The notes below the pieces were generated by a model. It was not told the DNA's origin. It made no database searches and saw only the letters and a list, made by a program, of their open reading frames with translations. A stretch of 64,000 nt of DNA from SIAF01 sp046152955 (GTDB lineage Bacteria; Planctomycetota; Planctomycetia; Planctomycetales; Planctomycetaceae): the NCBI GenBank assembly GCA_046152955.1, contig JBJXGA010000535.1, positions 1 through 64,000 on the forward strand, in the 5' to 3' direction. This document shows, in pieces, positions 18,216-26,704 of this stretch. A program made the translations under genes and the position numbers. The stretch's first letter is position 1. Each line of letters opens with the position of its first letter.

Positions 18216-18773
18216 TCAGGCGACCGTTTCCAGGGGGCGGTCGGCAGTGGACGCCGGGCGGGCGACCTGACGCTGCTTGCTCGAAGTGGTCATGGCCCGA
18301 ACCCAATCCAGATCCCCCCGCTTCCAGACGTAGGCGAAGGCCACGAGCAGCACACCAAAGAAGAACAGGATGTCTACCAGTCCGGTGAGGGCCAGGCTAT
18401 GGGCCGTTGCGACCTCGATCCCTTTCGAGAGCGATCCTGGAGTCTGATTGAGCAAGCGTTCGCTGAGCTGCAGGCGGGCGGGATCGGTCAGCCGGGAATC
18501 GAGCAGTTGCGTGCTGCCGCCAAACACGGCCGCCCAGGGGAAAAAGAAGGCCACTTCGACGTCGAAAATGATGAACAGCAGCGCCACCACGTAAAACCGG
18601 AGGTCAAACTGCACGTAGCTCGAACCGATCGTCGGTTCGCCGCACTCGTAAGCCGCCAGCTTTTGCTGCGTGGGGGCGGTGGGACGGACAAACAGCCCCG
18701 CCACCAGCGGGAGGAGCAGGAACACCACTCCCAGAACTACGAACAGTTGCAGATGCCCCACCAGATCAATCAT
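18216..18773 (-). CDS. nuoA: NADH-quinone oxidoreductase subunit A
   Basis: NuoA is a small membrane subunit of complex I beside the quinone channel. The 185-residue protein has three membrane segments: LFVVLGVVFLLLPLVAGLFV, the FYVVALLFIIFDVEVAFFFPW helix with its conserved Asp/Glu, and LVDILFFFGVLLVAFAYVW. The YECGEPTIGSSYVQFDLRFY loop with its conserved Cys is present. It is longer than the usual 115-150 residues because of about 45 extra residues between the second and third helices. It lies between the DUF2203 gene and nuoC. Confidence 0.94.
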   Translation of the reverse strand: MIDLVGHLQLFVVLGVVFLLLPLVAGLFVRPTAPTQQKLAAYECGEPTIGSSYVQFDLRFYVVALLFIIFDVEVAFFFPWAAVFGGSTQLLDSRLTDPARLQLSERLLNQTPGSLSKGIEVATAHSLALTGLVDILFFFGVLLVAFAYVWKRGDLDWVRAMTTSSKQRQVARPASTADRPLETVA

Positions 18774-18858
18774 CGTGTGCCTCTTGTCGCTGGCGCCTGG
18801 CGCCGTATGCCGTCAACTCATGCTGGCCCCAATCGGGCTCCGCTTCACCCAGTCCGGA

Positions 18859-19335
18859 TCAATCGTGTCCTGCCCCCAGCGCGTCGTCGGAGCCACCGGC
18901 CGGCAAATCGGCCAGCAGCGACTGGCGACCGGAAAATCCGGCGTCCAGTTCGTGCCAGTGCGCTACGTCCGCCTCCCCAAGCTGCCAGCAGAGGTACACT
19001 TCGCGGCCATCCATCAATGAGCGAAAGTCAACCAGTCCACGACTGAAGTCCTTGACCTCGACCCCCAGCCGATCGAGCTCGTCCACATAGCCCTGCAGAG
19101 TCTCGATGTCTTTTTCCAAGTCCTGCTCGACTTGCGCCAACTCTTCTCCGTAGACGTCGCGGGCCTGGCGGCCGCGCTTACCGCGCGATCGCTGTACCTG
19201 GTCCAGACGTTCCTTCCGTTCGCTGATGTCGCGATACTGGCGGACGATGTCCGAGGCGATCGCCCGCACCAGCGGGAGGGCGTGGTTCGCTTCGTCGATC
19301 GTGTAGTATTTTTTCTTTGGACTGGATGAACTCAT
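18859..19335 (-). CDS. DUF2203 family protein
   Basis: This soluble 158-residue protein begins with a short Ser/Lys leader and then YYTIDEANHALPLVRAIASD, the start of DUF2203. A long charged helix (RDISERKERLDQVQ to EQDLEKDIETLQGYV) is likely a coiled coil. It is followed by GVEVKDFSRGLVDF and GREVYLCWQLGEADVAHWHE, also typical of the family, which ends with the HELDAGFSGRQSL stretch. The function of DUF2203 is unknown. The gene sits inside the nuo cluster, between nuoI and nuoA, on the same strand with short gaps, so it is probably co-transcribed with complex I genes. Confidence 0.9.
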   Translation of the reverse strand: MSSSSPKKKYYTIDEANHALPLVRAIASDIVRQYRDISERKERLDQVQRSRGKRGRQARDVYGEELAQVEQDLEKDIETLQGYVDELDRLGVEVKDFSRGLVDFRSLMDGREVYLCWQLGEADVAHWHELDAGFSGRQSLLADLPAGGSDDALGAGHD

Positions 19336-19366
19336 GGCGATGCCACCTTGTTCCCTGGCGGTTGAA

Positions 19367-19918
19367 TCAGGAGGATGGAGGCGAATGCTCGAACGGACTC
19401 GGTTCTCCCTTGATCCAGACCGGTTCGTACAGCACCTTGGATTGGGAAACCGCCGTGGGATTTAGCGTCGTCTGTCCCCAGGCCATTTCCAGAGGCAACT
19501 TGGCGTAGTCAACGATGCAGCCATCGCGACTGTAGCAGCTCAGGTCGAAATTGGACCCCATGAAGATGCAGTCCACGGGGCAGGGCTCAACGCACAGCGC
19601 GCAAAACATGCACTTGGTGTAGTCGATCGTGAACCCATTGATCCGAAAGCCCTTCCCGACGGTTGCCTTTTCCTTGTCGATGTAGATGCAATCGACCGGG
19701 CAGGCTGCAGCGCACTTGTCGCACCCGATGCAGGTCGTCAAGTCGTACCGGTGAAACCCGCGGTAGCGCGCCTTGACAGGCACCGGAACCTCGGGATACT
19801 CATAGATCTGGGTGAACGCTTTGCGTTGATAGGTCTTGCCGGCGGTGATCATCGTCACCCACAGCCCCTCGAGGACGGTTTTCACCGCCACGAATACGTT
19901 TCGGAACCACTCGCGCAT
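19367..19918 (-). CDS. nuoI: NADH-quinone oxidoreductase subunit I
   Basis: NuoI is the TYKY subunit of complex I and carries iron-sulfur clusters N6a and N6b on the electron path to quinone. The 183-residue protein has both 4Fe-4S signatures: CIGCDKCAAACPVDC and CMFCALCVEPCPVDC. Upstream of them is the RYRGFHRYDLTT segment typical of the family. The gene heads a minus-strand group with DUF2203, nuoA, nuoC and nuoD, which is an unusual order for nuoI. A TATAAT promoter and a palindrome lie just upstream. Confidence 0.95.
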   Translation of the reverse strand: MREWFRNVFVAVKTVLEGLWVTMITAGKTYQRKAFTQIYEYPEVPVPVKARYRGFHRYDLTTCIGCDKCAAACPVDCIYIDKEKATVGKGFRINGFTIDYTKCMFCALCVEPCPVDCIFMGSNFDLSCYSRDGCIVDYAKLPLEMAWGQTTLNPTAVSQSKVLYEPVWIKGEPSPFEHSPPSS

Positions 19919-19941
19919 GGCACTCTCGCCCTATCGGCTGA

Positions 19942-19960
19942 ATCAGAATGGAATTCTGAT
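19942..19960. promoter_or_regulatory. Palindrome in the nuoI leader
   Basis: ATCAGAAT and ATTCTGAT are perfect 8-base arms separated by three bases. The dyad lies between the predicted start point of transcription and the nuoI ATG, a position suited to an operator or a leader hairpin. Confidence 0.35.
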
Positions 19961-19964
19961 CCGA

Positions 19965-19992
19965 ATTATAGGGAACTGGGGACGTGTCGCAA
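19965..19992 (-). promoter_or_regulatory. Promoter of the nuoI-DUF2203-nuoACD group
   Basis: On the minus strand TTGCGA is followed after 16 bases by a perfect TATAAT. It lies about 50 bases upstream of the nuoI start codon. Confidence 0.5.
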
Positions 19993-20176
19993 GGGAACGC
20001 GCGACTCGCCCCCCGTCGATTTCCCGGAGATGGGAAACTGCGAGATTGTCTGGGGTTTTACCGCGGAAAATGCCCTTCGAACTTCGCCGCCGAATCCCCG
20101 CCACTGGGAATCCGCCGTCCCCGTTCGCTCCCTAACCCGTTCCAACTCCCTTCCACGTCACCATCCCGCAGCCTCA

Positions 20177-21292
20177 ATGTCCCGTCGCCAGAAATCGCCG
20201 AACGCCACCCCCCGCGAGCCTGTTCGGGAAAAGGACCAGCGGGGTCACCGATACCGCTGGGGGGGCTGGCTCCTGCTCGGATGCATGACGTTTGGGGTGA
20301 CATATGGAGTGACTTGGCTGGGACGCCGACCGCCGTCCCCCACTCCCAGGCCGGGAATGGTTTGGATCCCCGGCGGGGAGTTTGTCATGGGATCGGAAGA
20401 CGCCAAGGCGCCGCGCAATGAACATCCGGCCCATCGGGTGCGGTTGGATGACTTCTGGATGGATGACCACGAGGTAACGAATGCCGAGTTTCGCCAGTTC
20501 GTCGAGGAGACCGGGTATGTGACGACCGCCGAACAGACGCCGGATTGGGAACAGATGAAAAAGTCGGTCCCGCCCGGAACACCCAAACCGCCCGACGAAG
20601 TCTTGGTTCCCGGAGCGCTGGTCTTCACGCCGACTGAGGATCCGGTTGCGACCGACGACGCTTCGCAATGGTGGCGTTGGACTCCGGGGGCCTGTTGGCG
20701 GCATCCGGAAGGGCCTCAAAGTGATCTGGAGGGGCGCGACAACCATCCCGTTGTCCAGGTTTCCTGGGATGACGCCGTCGCTTACGCGCGATGGGCCGGA
20801 AAGCGACTTCCGACAGAGGCCGAATGGGAATACGCCGCGCGCGGCGGCCTGACAGGGAAAAAGTTCACCTGGGGCGATGCGGCCCCCACCGACCAGAGTC
20901 GGCTGGCGAACATCTGGCAAGGGAACTTTCCCGACGACAATACACAGGTCGACGGCTGGGACCGGACCGCCCCGGTCAAGAGTTTCCCACCGAACGGATA
21001 CCAGCTTTATGACATGGGGGGGAACGTGTGGGAATGGTGTGCCGACTGGTATCGCGCGGATGAATACGACCAGCACGATCCCGACCGGATCTTGGTGAAT
21101 CCGCAGGGGCCCAGCGCCAGTTGGGATCCCCGAGAGCCTTATGCGCCCAAGCGCGTCACGCGAGGTGGCTCATTTCTATGCCACGTCTCCTACTGCGAAA
21201 GCTACCGCCCGGCCGCCCGCCGCGGCACCGACCGCGACACCGGCCTGTCACACGTCGGATTCCGCTGCGTAATTAGCGGCCAATCCCCGTAG
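20177..21292 (+). CDS. Formylglycine-generating enzyme (sulfatase-modifying factor)
   Basis: FGE oxidises the active-site Cys of sulfatases to formylglycine with oxygen and copper. From the ATG at 20177 the protein has 371 residues with one N-terminal membrane segment (WLLLGCMTFGVTYGVTWLG), so it is probably anchored facing the periplasm. The domain starts at MVWIPGGEFVMGS and includes DDFWMDDHEVTNAEF, LPTEAEWEYAARGG and LYDMGGNVWEWCADWY. It has the C-terminal RGGSFLCHVSYCESYR with both Cys335 and Cys340, then GFRC. The Cys pair matches the catalytic pair of true FGE, unlike the many FGE-fold proteins that lack it. The open frame extends much further upstream, but homology and the membrane helix support this start. 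No sulfatase gene lies nearby. Confidence 0.92.
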   Translation: MSRRQKSPNATPREPVREKDQRGHRYRWGGWLLLGCMTFGVTYGVTWLGRRPPSPTPRPGMVWIPGGEFVMGSEDAKAPRNEHPAHRVRLDDFWMDDHEVTNAEFRQFVEETGYVTTAEQTPDWEQMKKSVPPGTPKPPDEVLVPGALVFTPTEDPVATDDASQWWRWTPGACWRHPEGPQSDLEGRDNHPVVQVSWDDAVAYARWAGKRLPTEAEWEYAARGGLTGKKFTWGDAAPTDQSRLANIWQGNFPDDNTQVDGWDRTAPVKSFPPNGYQLYDMGGNVWEWCADWYRADEYDQHDPDRILVNPQGPSASWDPREPYAPKRVTRGGSFLCHVSYCESYRPAARRGTDRDTGLSHVGFRCVISGQSP

Positions 21293-21306
21293 CGCTGAAG
21301 TTCGCG

Positions 21307-22632
21307 CTATTTCCCGGCCAGTGGCTTGGGCTGCGCCTGTTCCCACTCCGCTTCGGAGACCGGCTTTCGTTCCTGCTGCAACAGAAAGACCCCCTTTTTG
21401 TTTCCGACCACGACGTCCGGAGCGCCGTCGCCGTTGATGTCTCCGGCCACCACCTGCGTGCCGACCCCGGTGTCGTCATCGATCAAATACGGGACGAAAT
21501 CGACTGTCTTGTCCTTGTTACGCACTAGCCGGAACCAATACAGAACCGCCGCCTGGTTGCGATCGGGATCCCCCTCGCGGCCATGTGACCAGAATCGCTT
21601 GCCGGTCACGATGTCCTTCACTCCATCGCCGTCCATGTCCACCAGATCGATGGCGTGCAGTTCCGAAAACTTGACGCCATAGCGATTCTCCTGCGGCGTC
21701 TGGTTCATGATCAGATGCTGCTGGAAGCGGATCTGTTCTCCATCCTTGATCTGCTCAAACCAGGCCAAACCAAACGCATGGGCCGCCAGGCTGGTGATCA
21801 CATCGGCCAAGCCATCTCCGTTGACGTCGTAGGCATACATCTGCGCCCCGCCTGAGCCAAATGCTTCCTGGTGCCGAACCCAGTCGGGGTCTCCCTCCAG
21901 CGACTTGGGTTGTTCCCACCATCCCCCCGCTTCGAGGATGTCCAGTTTGCCGTCGCCATTGACGTCACCGACCCCCAGCCCGTGCGTGAACTGCTTCCAT
22001 CCGCCGGCGGGACTGATCTTGTGGAACGTCCAGGGCGCGGAGGGATTCTTCCAATCGGGAGTGACGTATCCGAATCGCTCCTGCGAGTTGCAGACGATTT
22101 CCGGTTTGCCGTCCCCCGTCAAGTCCAGCCAGGCGGGAGACTCATTGTCCACCGTGTCATAGACCTTGTGGCGGCGCCAATGTCCGGACTTCCCTTGGGG
22201 ATTCTCGAACCAGGACGCGTCCTGTCCGGGAAATCCGATGATCAGGATGTCGTTCCATTTATCCCCGTTGAAGTCATAGACCCAGGCAAAGAAATTGTTC
22301 GAATATCGATTGGTCCGTCCCAGCGTCCCTTCGAACCCCGGCACCTTCACTGAGGTCTGCGGGCCGAGTTTCAAGTCGAACGTCGTCGTCGCCGGATAGT
22401 ATTCGTGCCGGGTCTGGAACTCTGGTCCTTCCCACCAATACGGCCCGGCAACGACATCCATTTTCCCATCTCGATTGAGATCGCCGAAGTTTGCTCCTTC
22501 ACTCCAAAACTGGTCGTGAAGCTGCGTTTTCTTGAAGGCGTGCAGCACCCGATCCGCGGCGTGCAGGTCGCCCTGCCCCTCCAGCATCGACGCGGCGAGC
22601 AACAGTCCCAGACCGACTCGAATGGCACTCAT
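21307..22632 (-). CDS. Secreted VCBS/FG-GAP repeat protein
   Basis: The 441-residue protein begins with a signal peptide (MSAIRVGLGLLLAASMLEG). It carries seven calcium-binding-type repeats of the DxNxDGxxD pattern, for example GDLNRDGKMDVVAG, GDVNGDGKLDILEAGG, YDVNGDGLADVITS and GDINGDGAPDVVVG. These form an integrin-like beta-propeller outside the cytoplasm. No enzymatic domain is visible. I take the ATG at 22632 because AAAGG lies five bases upstream; an ATG ten codons earlier has no Shine-Dalgarno sequence. The gene converges on the FGE gene with only 14 bases between the stops. Confidence 0.85.
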   Translation of the reverse strand: MSAIRVGLGLLLAASMLEGQGDLHAADRVLHAFKKTQLHDQFWSEGANFGDLNRDGKMDVVAGPYWWEGPEFQTRHEYYPATTTFDLKLGPQTSVKVPGFEGTLGRTNRYSNNFFAWVYDFNGDKWNDILIIGFPGQDASWFENPQGKSGHWRRHKVYDTVDNESPAWLDLTGDGKPEIVCNSQERFGYVTPDWKNPSAPWTFHKISPAGGWKQFTHGLGVGDVNGDGKLDILEAGGWWEQPKSLEGDPDWVRHQEAFGSGGAQMYAYDVNGDGLADVITSLAAHAFGLAWFEQIKDGEQIRFQQHLIMNQTPQENRYGVKFSELHAIDLVDMDGDGVKDIVTGKRFWSHGREGDPDRNQAAVLYWFRLVRNKDKTVDFVPYLIDDDTGVGTQVVAGDINGDGAPDVVVGNKKGVFLLQQERKPVSEAEWEQAQPKPLAGK

Positions 22633-22854
22633 GAGAACCTTTCCGAAGTTTGCACGATTCATTCGGCCACGACCGGCGATCGTAGCCGAATTGGCTCAGG
22701 CCCACGATTCGCGTATATCCGCGACGGGGCTGGGCTCGCGGACCGGACTTTGCGGATGCGGGGATGGACAGGGAATGCCGATTGATTCAATGAGTGCTGG
22801 TCCCACTCTGATACTCGATTTCACCCCGTCGTGGAGTTGTGGCGTCGGTGGAAC

Positions 22855-23850
22855 CTATTCGCCAAACGCCGCATCGAAGGCGCGCTGCGAAGGTTCGAAA
22901 TCGACATTCTTCACGAACTGACATGCCTCGCGCGCCCCGGCTTCGCGGTCCATCCCGCTGTCTTCCCATTCGATCGAAAGCGGCCCCGCATATCGGGCAT
23001 GGTTCAAAGCCCGGATGATCTCTTCGAACCGCACTCCCCCGCGACCGACGCTGCGGAAATCCCACCCGCGACGCTGGTCGCCGAACGACAAGTGGCTCGA
23101 CAGAATACCGCTGCGGCCGTTGAGGGTGACGCTCGCGTCCTTCATATGCACGTGGTAGATGCGCGTGGGAAAATAGCGGATGAACTCCGCCGGATCGACT
23201 CCCTGCCAGATCAGATGGCTGGGGTCAAAGTTGAAGCCGAATTCCTCGCGTCCATCGAGGGCGTCGATCGCCCGCTGCGCCGAGTACAGGTCGAACGCAA
23301 TTTCAGTGGGGTGGACCTCCAGAGCGAACTTGACGCCGCATTCCTGAAACACGTCCAGAATCGGGTTCCACCGTTCTGCCAGCAGGGCAAATCCCGCGTC
23401 GTACATCGCCTTGGGGGTCGGTGGAAAGTCGTAAATCAAATGCCAGATGCTGGAGCCGGTGAAGCCGTTGACGACGCTCACCCCCAATTTTCGGGCGGCG
23501 CGCGCTGTGTTTTTCATTTCCTCGATCGCCCGCTGGTTGACCCCCTCGGGCTTACCGTCACCCCAGACGTAATCGGGGAGGATCGACTTGTGGCGCGCGT
23601 CGACATTGTCCAGCACCGCCTGCCCTACGAGGTGATTCGAGATCGCGAACAGTTGCAAATCATATTTTTCGAGCAACTCCCGCTTGCGGGAACAATAGGT
23701 GTCGTCGGAGAGCGCCTTGTCAACTTCGAAATGGTCCCCCCAGCATGCCAACTCCAGGCCATCGAAGCCCCATTCGCTGGCTTTCTTGCACAGCTCTTCC
23801 AGTTTCAAATCGGCCCATTGTCCGGTAAACAGCGTTACGGGGCGCGCCAT
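22855..23850 (-). CDS. Sugar phosphate isomerase/epimerase-like TIM-barrel protein
   Basis: This 331-residue cytoplasmic protein has the xylose-isomerase-like TIM-barrel fold. Visible metal and substrate stretches are DGLELACWGDHF, VNGFTGSSIWH, FALEVHPTEIAFD (metal Glu), GFNFDPSHLIWQG (metal Asp and His), YHVHMKDA and the late LSIEWEDSGMDR (Glu). It probably isomerises or epimerises a sugar or polyol; the substrate cannot be told. A promoter with a perfect -35 lies about 65 bases upstream. It reads divergently from the large secreted protein gene at 24351. Confidence 0.87.
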   Translation of the reverse strand: MARPVTLFTGQWADLKLEELCKKASEWGFDGLELACWGDHFEVDKALSDDTYCSRKRELLEKYDLQLFAISNHLVGQAVLDNVDARHKSILPDYVWGDGKPEGVNQRAIEEMKNTARAARKLGVSVVNGFTGSSIWHLIYDFPPTPKAMYDAGFALLAERWNPILDVFQECGVKFALEVHPTEIAFDLYSAQRAIDALDGREEFGFNFDPSHLIWQGVDPAEFIRYFPTRIYHVHMKDASVTLNGRSGILSSHLSFGDQRRGWDFRSVGRGGVRFEEIIRALNHARYAGPLSIEWEDSGMDREAGAREACQFVKNVDFEPSQRAFDAAFGE

Positions 23851-23915
23851 GGCGAATCCTTTGTGCGTACATCGATTGGCCGCCCGGCACTGCCGCCCGG
23901 CGAAGATCGGGTCTC

Positions 23916-23943
23916 AGTGTAATCATCGGGCAGTGGATGTCAA
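23916..23943 (-). promoter_or_regulatory. Promoter of the sugar isomerase-like gene
   Basis: On the minus strand a perfect TTGACA is followed after 16 bases by TACACT, about 65 bases upstream of the ATG at 23850. Confidence 0.5.
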
Positions 23944-24041
23944 CTTGGCAGGACTTTGGATTGCCCGTTCGACGACTCAGACGCACTCACCAGCGGCGAA
24001 CGAAACGTGGCAAACTTTACTGGTTACGGCAAATGAGTCGG

Positions 24042-24070
24042 TTGCGGCGACTGGTATGAGCCGCTAGACT
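24042..24070 (+). promoter_or_regulatory. Possible promoter for the gene at 24351
   Basis: TTGCGG and TAGACT are separated by 17 bases. The leader to the ATG at 24351 would be about 270 bases long, and I see no gene in it. Confidence 0.35.
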
Positions 24071-24350
24071 GCGGCGACGTAGTTTCTTCCAATTCCGCTA
24101 CAAACCCAGATTGCCTGATTGTCAACCTTGACGCAATCCGCAGCTTGAGTCCCTTCGGGTGGGACCTGAACCGCGCGGTTGCAAATGCTGGGACTGTGCC
24201 AGCGTGCAGGGTCGATAACAGGCAATGACCAGGCGGGGCTGTGGTTCGTTTCGGGCGCCGTGCGATCAGGGAGGTCCGCGCGCCGGGACGATGCGAGATT
24301 TTGGAACGATTCGCAGCCAAATTGGGCGTTTCTATCCAGGAGTAAAGATA

Positions 24351-26543
24351 ATGAGTTTTGGTCACAGAGTGTTGTTTGGTCGGCGTCTCCCCTATTCCCG
24401 AGGGATCTGGGGGTGCGTTTTGCTCGGAGTGGTGGTTTCGGGGGCATGGGCGATTCATGCGGCCGACGATGCTCCGGCAACCGGTTTGCGTGGCGTATTG
24501 CCAGTCGGCGTGCCTGTGGACGTCACAACCGCGATTTCGGCCCTCCCCCCCACCTGGGAAACCTGGGGAACCGAACTGACCAACGACCTGGTGGCCTTGT
24601 ACGAACAAGAGGGCCTCGACGTCGCCGGGCAGAAGAAAGCGATGGAAGCCCTCGAAGGCCGCCTGAAAACGGTGAAGAAGTCGCTGGCCGACGCGCGCTA
24701 CAAGTCGATCACCAACGCCCTGGTCTCGCTGCAAGGTTCGCTTCAGCGTCGGCTCGATCTGGCGAAAGCCACACTGGAGACGCTGGAAATGGGCCCCCAG
24801 GCCCGGACGGCTCGAGTCGACGCAGCCCGCCAGAACCTGGCAAAGGCCTCCAGCTCGCTCCGCAGCTACCTCGGTTCGATCAAGGGGGGTGACGGGTGGA
24901 TCAAGTACCTGCAGGTTTCTGAAGCGGCCCAGCAGCCGATCGAGGGTGGCGTGACGCTGGCCACGGTTCAAACGCGGCTGAAGGGAAAAGTAGAGCAGGC
25001 CGACGAAAAGGTCCGCAATTTCATGGAGCGTCCCGAGATCGTGGCGTATGAAAAGGCGCTCGACTCCTACTTGAAAGTGGCGAATAGCTCGGCCCCCGCG
25101 GCCACCAACAGCCCCGAACTTCGGGCCAAGCTGGGAGAACTCCTGGCCGGAATCGATGACTACGAACTGTCGCAAACCACTGCCGCCGCCACCAGCGTCC
25201 GCAAGGCGTTCGATGGAGTGCGCGGACTCGCGGCAGACGGAGGCCAGCGTCTGGAACAGGTGCTTCGGACGCATTACCTCAATTACAACCTGCGGGTTGT
25301 CGCCACGGAAGCGTTTTTGTCCCGGTTAGTCGGCGAGCGGCGAACTGAGAATGGCCCGGTGACCGATTTCATTCTCGGCGCCAACGTTTCGGGATCACAG
25401 TCGACAGTCACCGACGTCTCGGTGAATCTGATCCCCAGTGCCAACAAAGCGCAATTCGACATCACCGCCAATGGCGCCATATCGTCCAGTACCGTCGGAG
25501 TCACGGACCAGGCCAACGTCTGGACTCAGGGAAATCACTACTTCACGGCGGCTAAACGGATCCTGTTTGATGGCGACAAATTCTGGACGGAAGCGGCCCG
25601 GATCAATGTCAACGCCAACAACACAACGACGGGCGCCGCGACTTCCTATAGCGGCATGCCGCTGCTGGGGCCCTTCGCTGATCGGATCGCGGTCCGCGAA
25701 GCCGAAAAATTGCGCGGCGAATCGGAAGCGATTGCCGCCAGCCGCGTTCGCGACAATGTCCTGCCGCGATTCAATTCGCAAATCGACGAGAACTTTGGTG
25801 CCAAGAGCAAGATGAACGGCGACGTCGCCGCGCGGATCGCGGCGCTCAAAGAGTTGAATCTGTATCCCGACGCCAAGTCGTACAGCACGACCGAAACGGA
25901 ACTGCGGGTCAGCACACGGCTGATGGGCGGGACTGAACTGGGAGGGGGAGATCCCAATCCCGCGCTGATCCTGGGACGCGGGGTGACGATCCTCGTACAT
26001 GAGTCGCTTTTGAACAACTCTGCCGACCGGATGGGGCTGCAGGGCCAGACCCTCACCGACGATCAACTCCGTGAGAAGATCGAGCAGCAGTTGACGAAGC
26101 TGCTGGGGCGCGAAGTGAAGTTCAACAACGACAAGCCGGTCGATTCTGATGAAGCGGCCAAGAGCCTGATCTTCCACAACTCCGATCCCATCCGGTTCGA
26201 AGCCAGCGGTGGCGAATTGGTCGTCACGCTCCGGGCCGGCCTCAAGCAAGAGGGGAAGGAAGAGATTCCGACGCAGATCATTCGCATCCCGCTGACGATC
26301 TCCGTCGATCAGAAGAACGTCGTGATCGAACCGGCTGGCGTTTCGGTCTCCTCGCTGGACGCGGCCGCGAATGCCGCCGAGCAGGGGGTCCGAGCCGGTG
26401 TGATCAAGAAGAAGATCGAAGCGTCGTTCCCGCGTCGCGAGATTGACCGTGTTTCGTACCTTGAACGTGCGGGACATAAGACGCTTGTGGCGGTCACCCG
26501 CGTCAAGGCACTCGACGGCTGGTTGAGCATCACGTTTGAGTGA
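24351..26543 (+). CDS. Large secreted protein of unknown function
   Basis: From the ATG at 24351, preceded by AGGAG ten bases upstream, the protein has 730 residues. A positively charged start and a hydrophobic stretch (GIWGCVLLGVVVSGAWA, then HAADD) look like a signal peptide. Residues of about 90-300 are rich in Ala, Lys, Glu and Leu and probably helical. The middle has a beta-rich, Ser/Thr/Asn-rich stretch (TVTDVSVNLIPSANKAQFDI). The C-terminal part alternates charged helices and strands, with FEASGGELVVTLRAGLKQ and IIRIPLTISVDQKNVVIE. I do not recognise a family and no catalytic motif stands out. An intrinsic terminator follows 25 bases after the stop, so the gene is probably transcribed alone and well expressed. 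Confidence 0.8.
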   Translation: MSFGHRVLFGRRLPYSRGIWGCVLLGVVVSGAWAIHAADDAPATGLRGVLPVGVPVDVTTAISALPPTWETWGTELTNDLVALYEQEGLDVAGQKKAMEALEGRLKTVKKSLADARYKSITNALVSLQGSLQRRLDLAKATLETLEMGPQARTARVDAARQNLAKASSSLRSYLGSIKGGDGWIKYLQVSEAAQQPIEGGVTLATVQTRLKGKVEQADEKVRNFMERPEIVAYEKALDSYLKVANSSAPAATNSPELRAKLGELLAGIDDYELSQTTAAATSVRKAFDGVRGLAADGGQRLEQVLRTHYLNYNLRVVATEAFLSRLVGERRTENGPVTDFILGANVSGSQSTVTDVSVNLIPSANKAQFDITANGAISSSTVGVTDQANVWTQGNHYFTAAKRILFDGDKFWTEAARINVNANNTTTGAATSYSGMPLLGPFADRIAVREAEKLRGESEAIAASRVRDNVLPRFNSQIDENFGAKSKMNGDVAARIAALKELNLYPDAKSYSTTETELRVSTRLMGGTELGGGDPNPALILGRGVTILVHESLLNNSADRMGLQGQTLTDDQLREKIEQQLTKLLGREVKFNNDKPVDSDEAAKSLIFHNSDPIRFEASGGELVVTLRAGLKQEGKEEIPTQIIRIPLTISVDQKNVVIEPAGVSVSSLDAAANAAEQGVRAGVIKKKIEASFPRREIDRVSYLERAGHKTLVAVTRVKALDGWLSITFE

Positions 26544-26568
26544 CGCCCAACTGCGGACTGCCAAACGC

Positions 26569-26604
26569 ATCGCCCACGGGAACCTTCCCGTGGGCGATTT
26601 TTTT
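26569..26604 (+). terminator. Intrinsic terminator
   Basis: A perfect 12-base stem (ATCGCCCACGGG and its complement) with a 6-base loop is followed by a run of seven T. It closes the gene ending at 26543. Confidence 0.9.
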
Positions 26605-26609
26605 GTGCC

Positions 26610-26639
26610 TTGACTGCCGCGCACCCGGCGGTTTCTAAT
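26610..26639 (+). promoter_or_regulatory. Promoter for the SGNH-like gene
   Basis: TTGACT is followed after 18 bases by TCTAAT, directly after the terminator and about 65 bases before the ATG at 26705. Confidence 0.45.
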
Positions 26640-26704
26640 CGGCGATCCACGGGATCTTTGCTCCGAACATTCGAGGCCCGTCGTCGATCGACGGGAAGAC
26701 TCTC

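Noticed and set aside
17538..19046. 502-codon frame antisense to the nuo genes
   Set aside because: It runs across several conserved nuo genes and has no protein-like motif.
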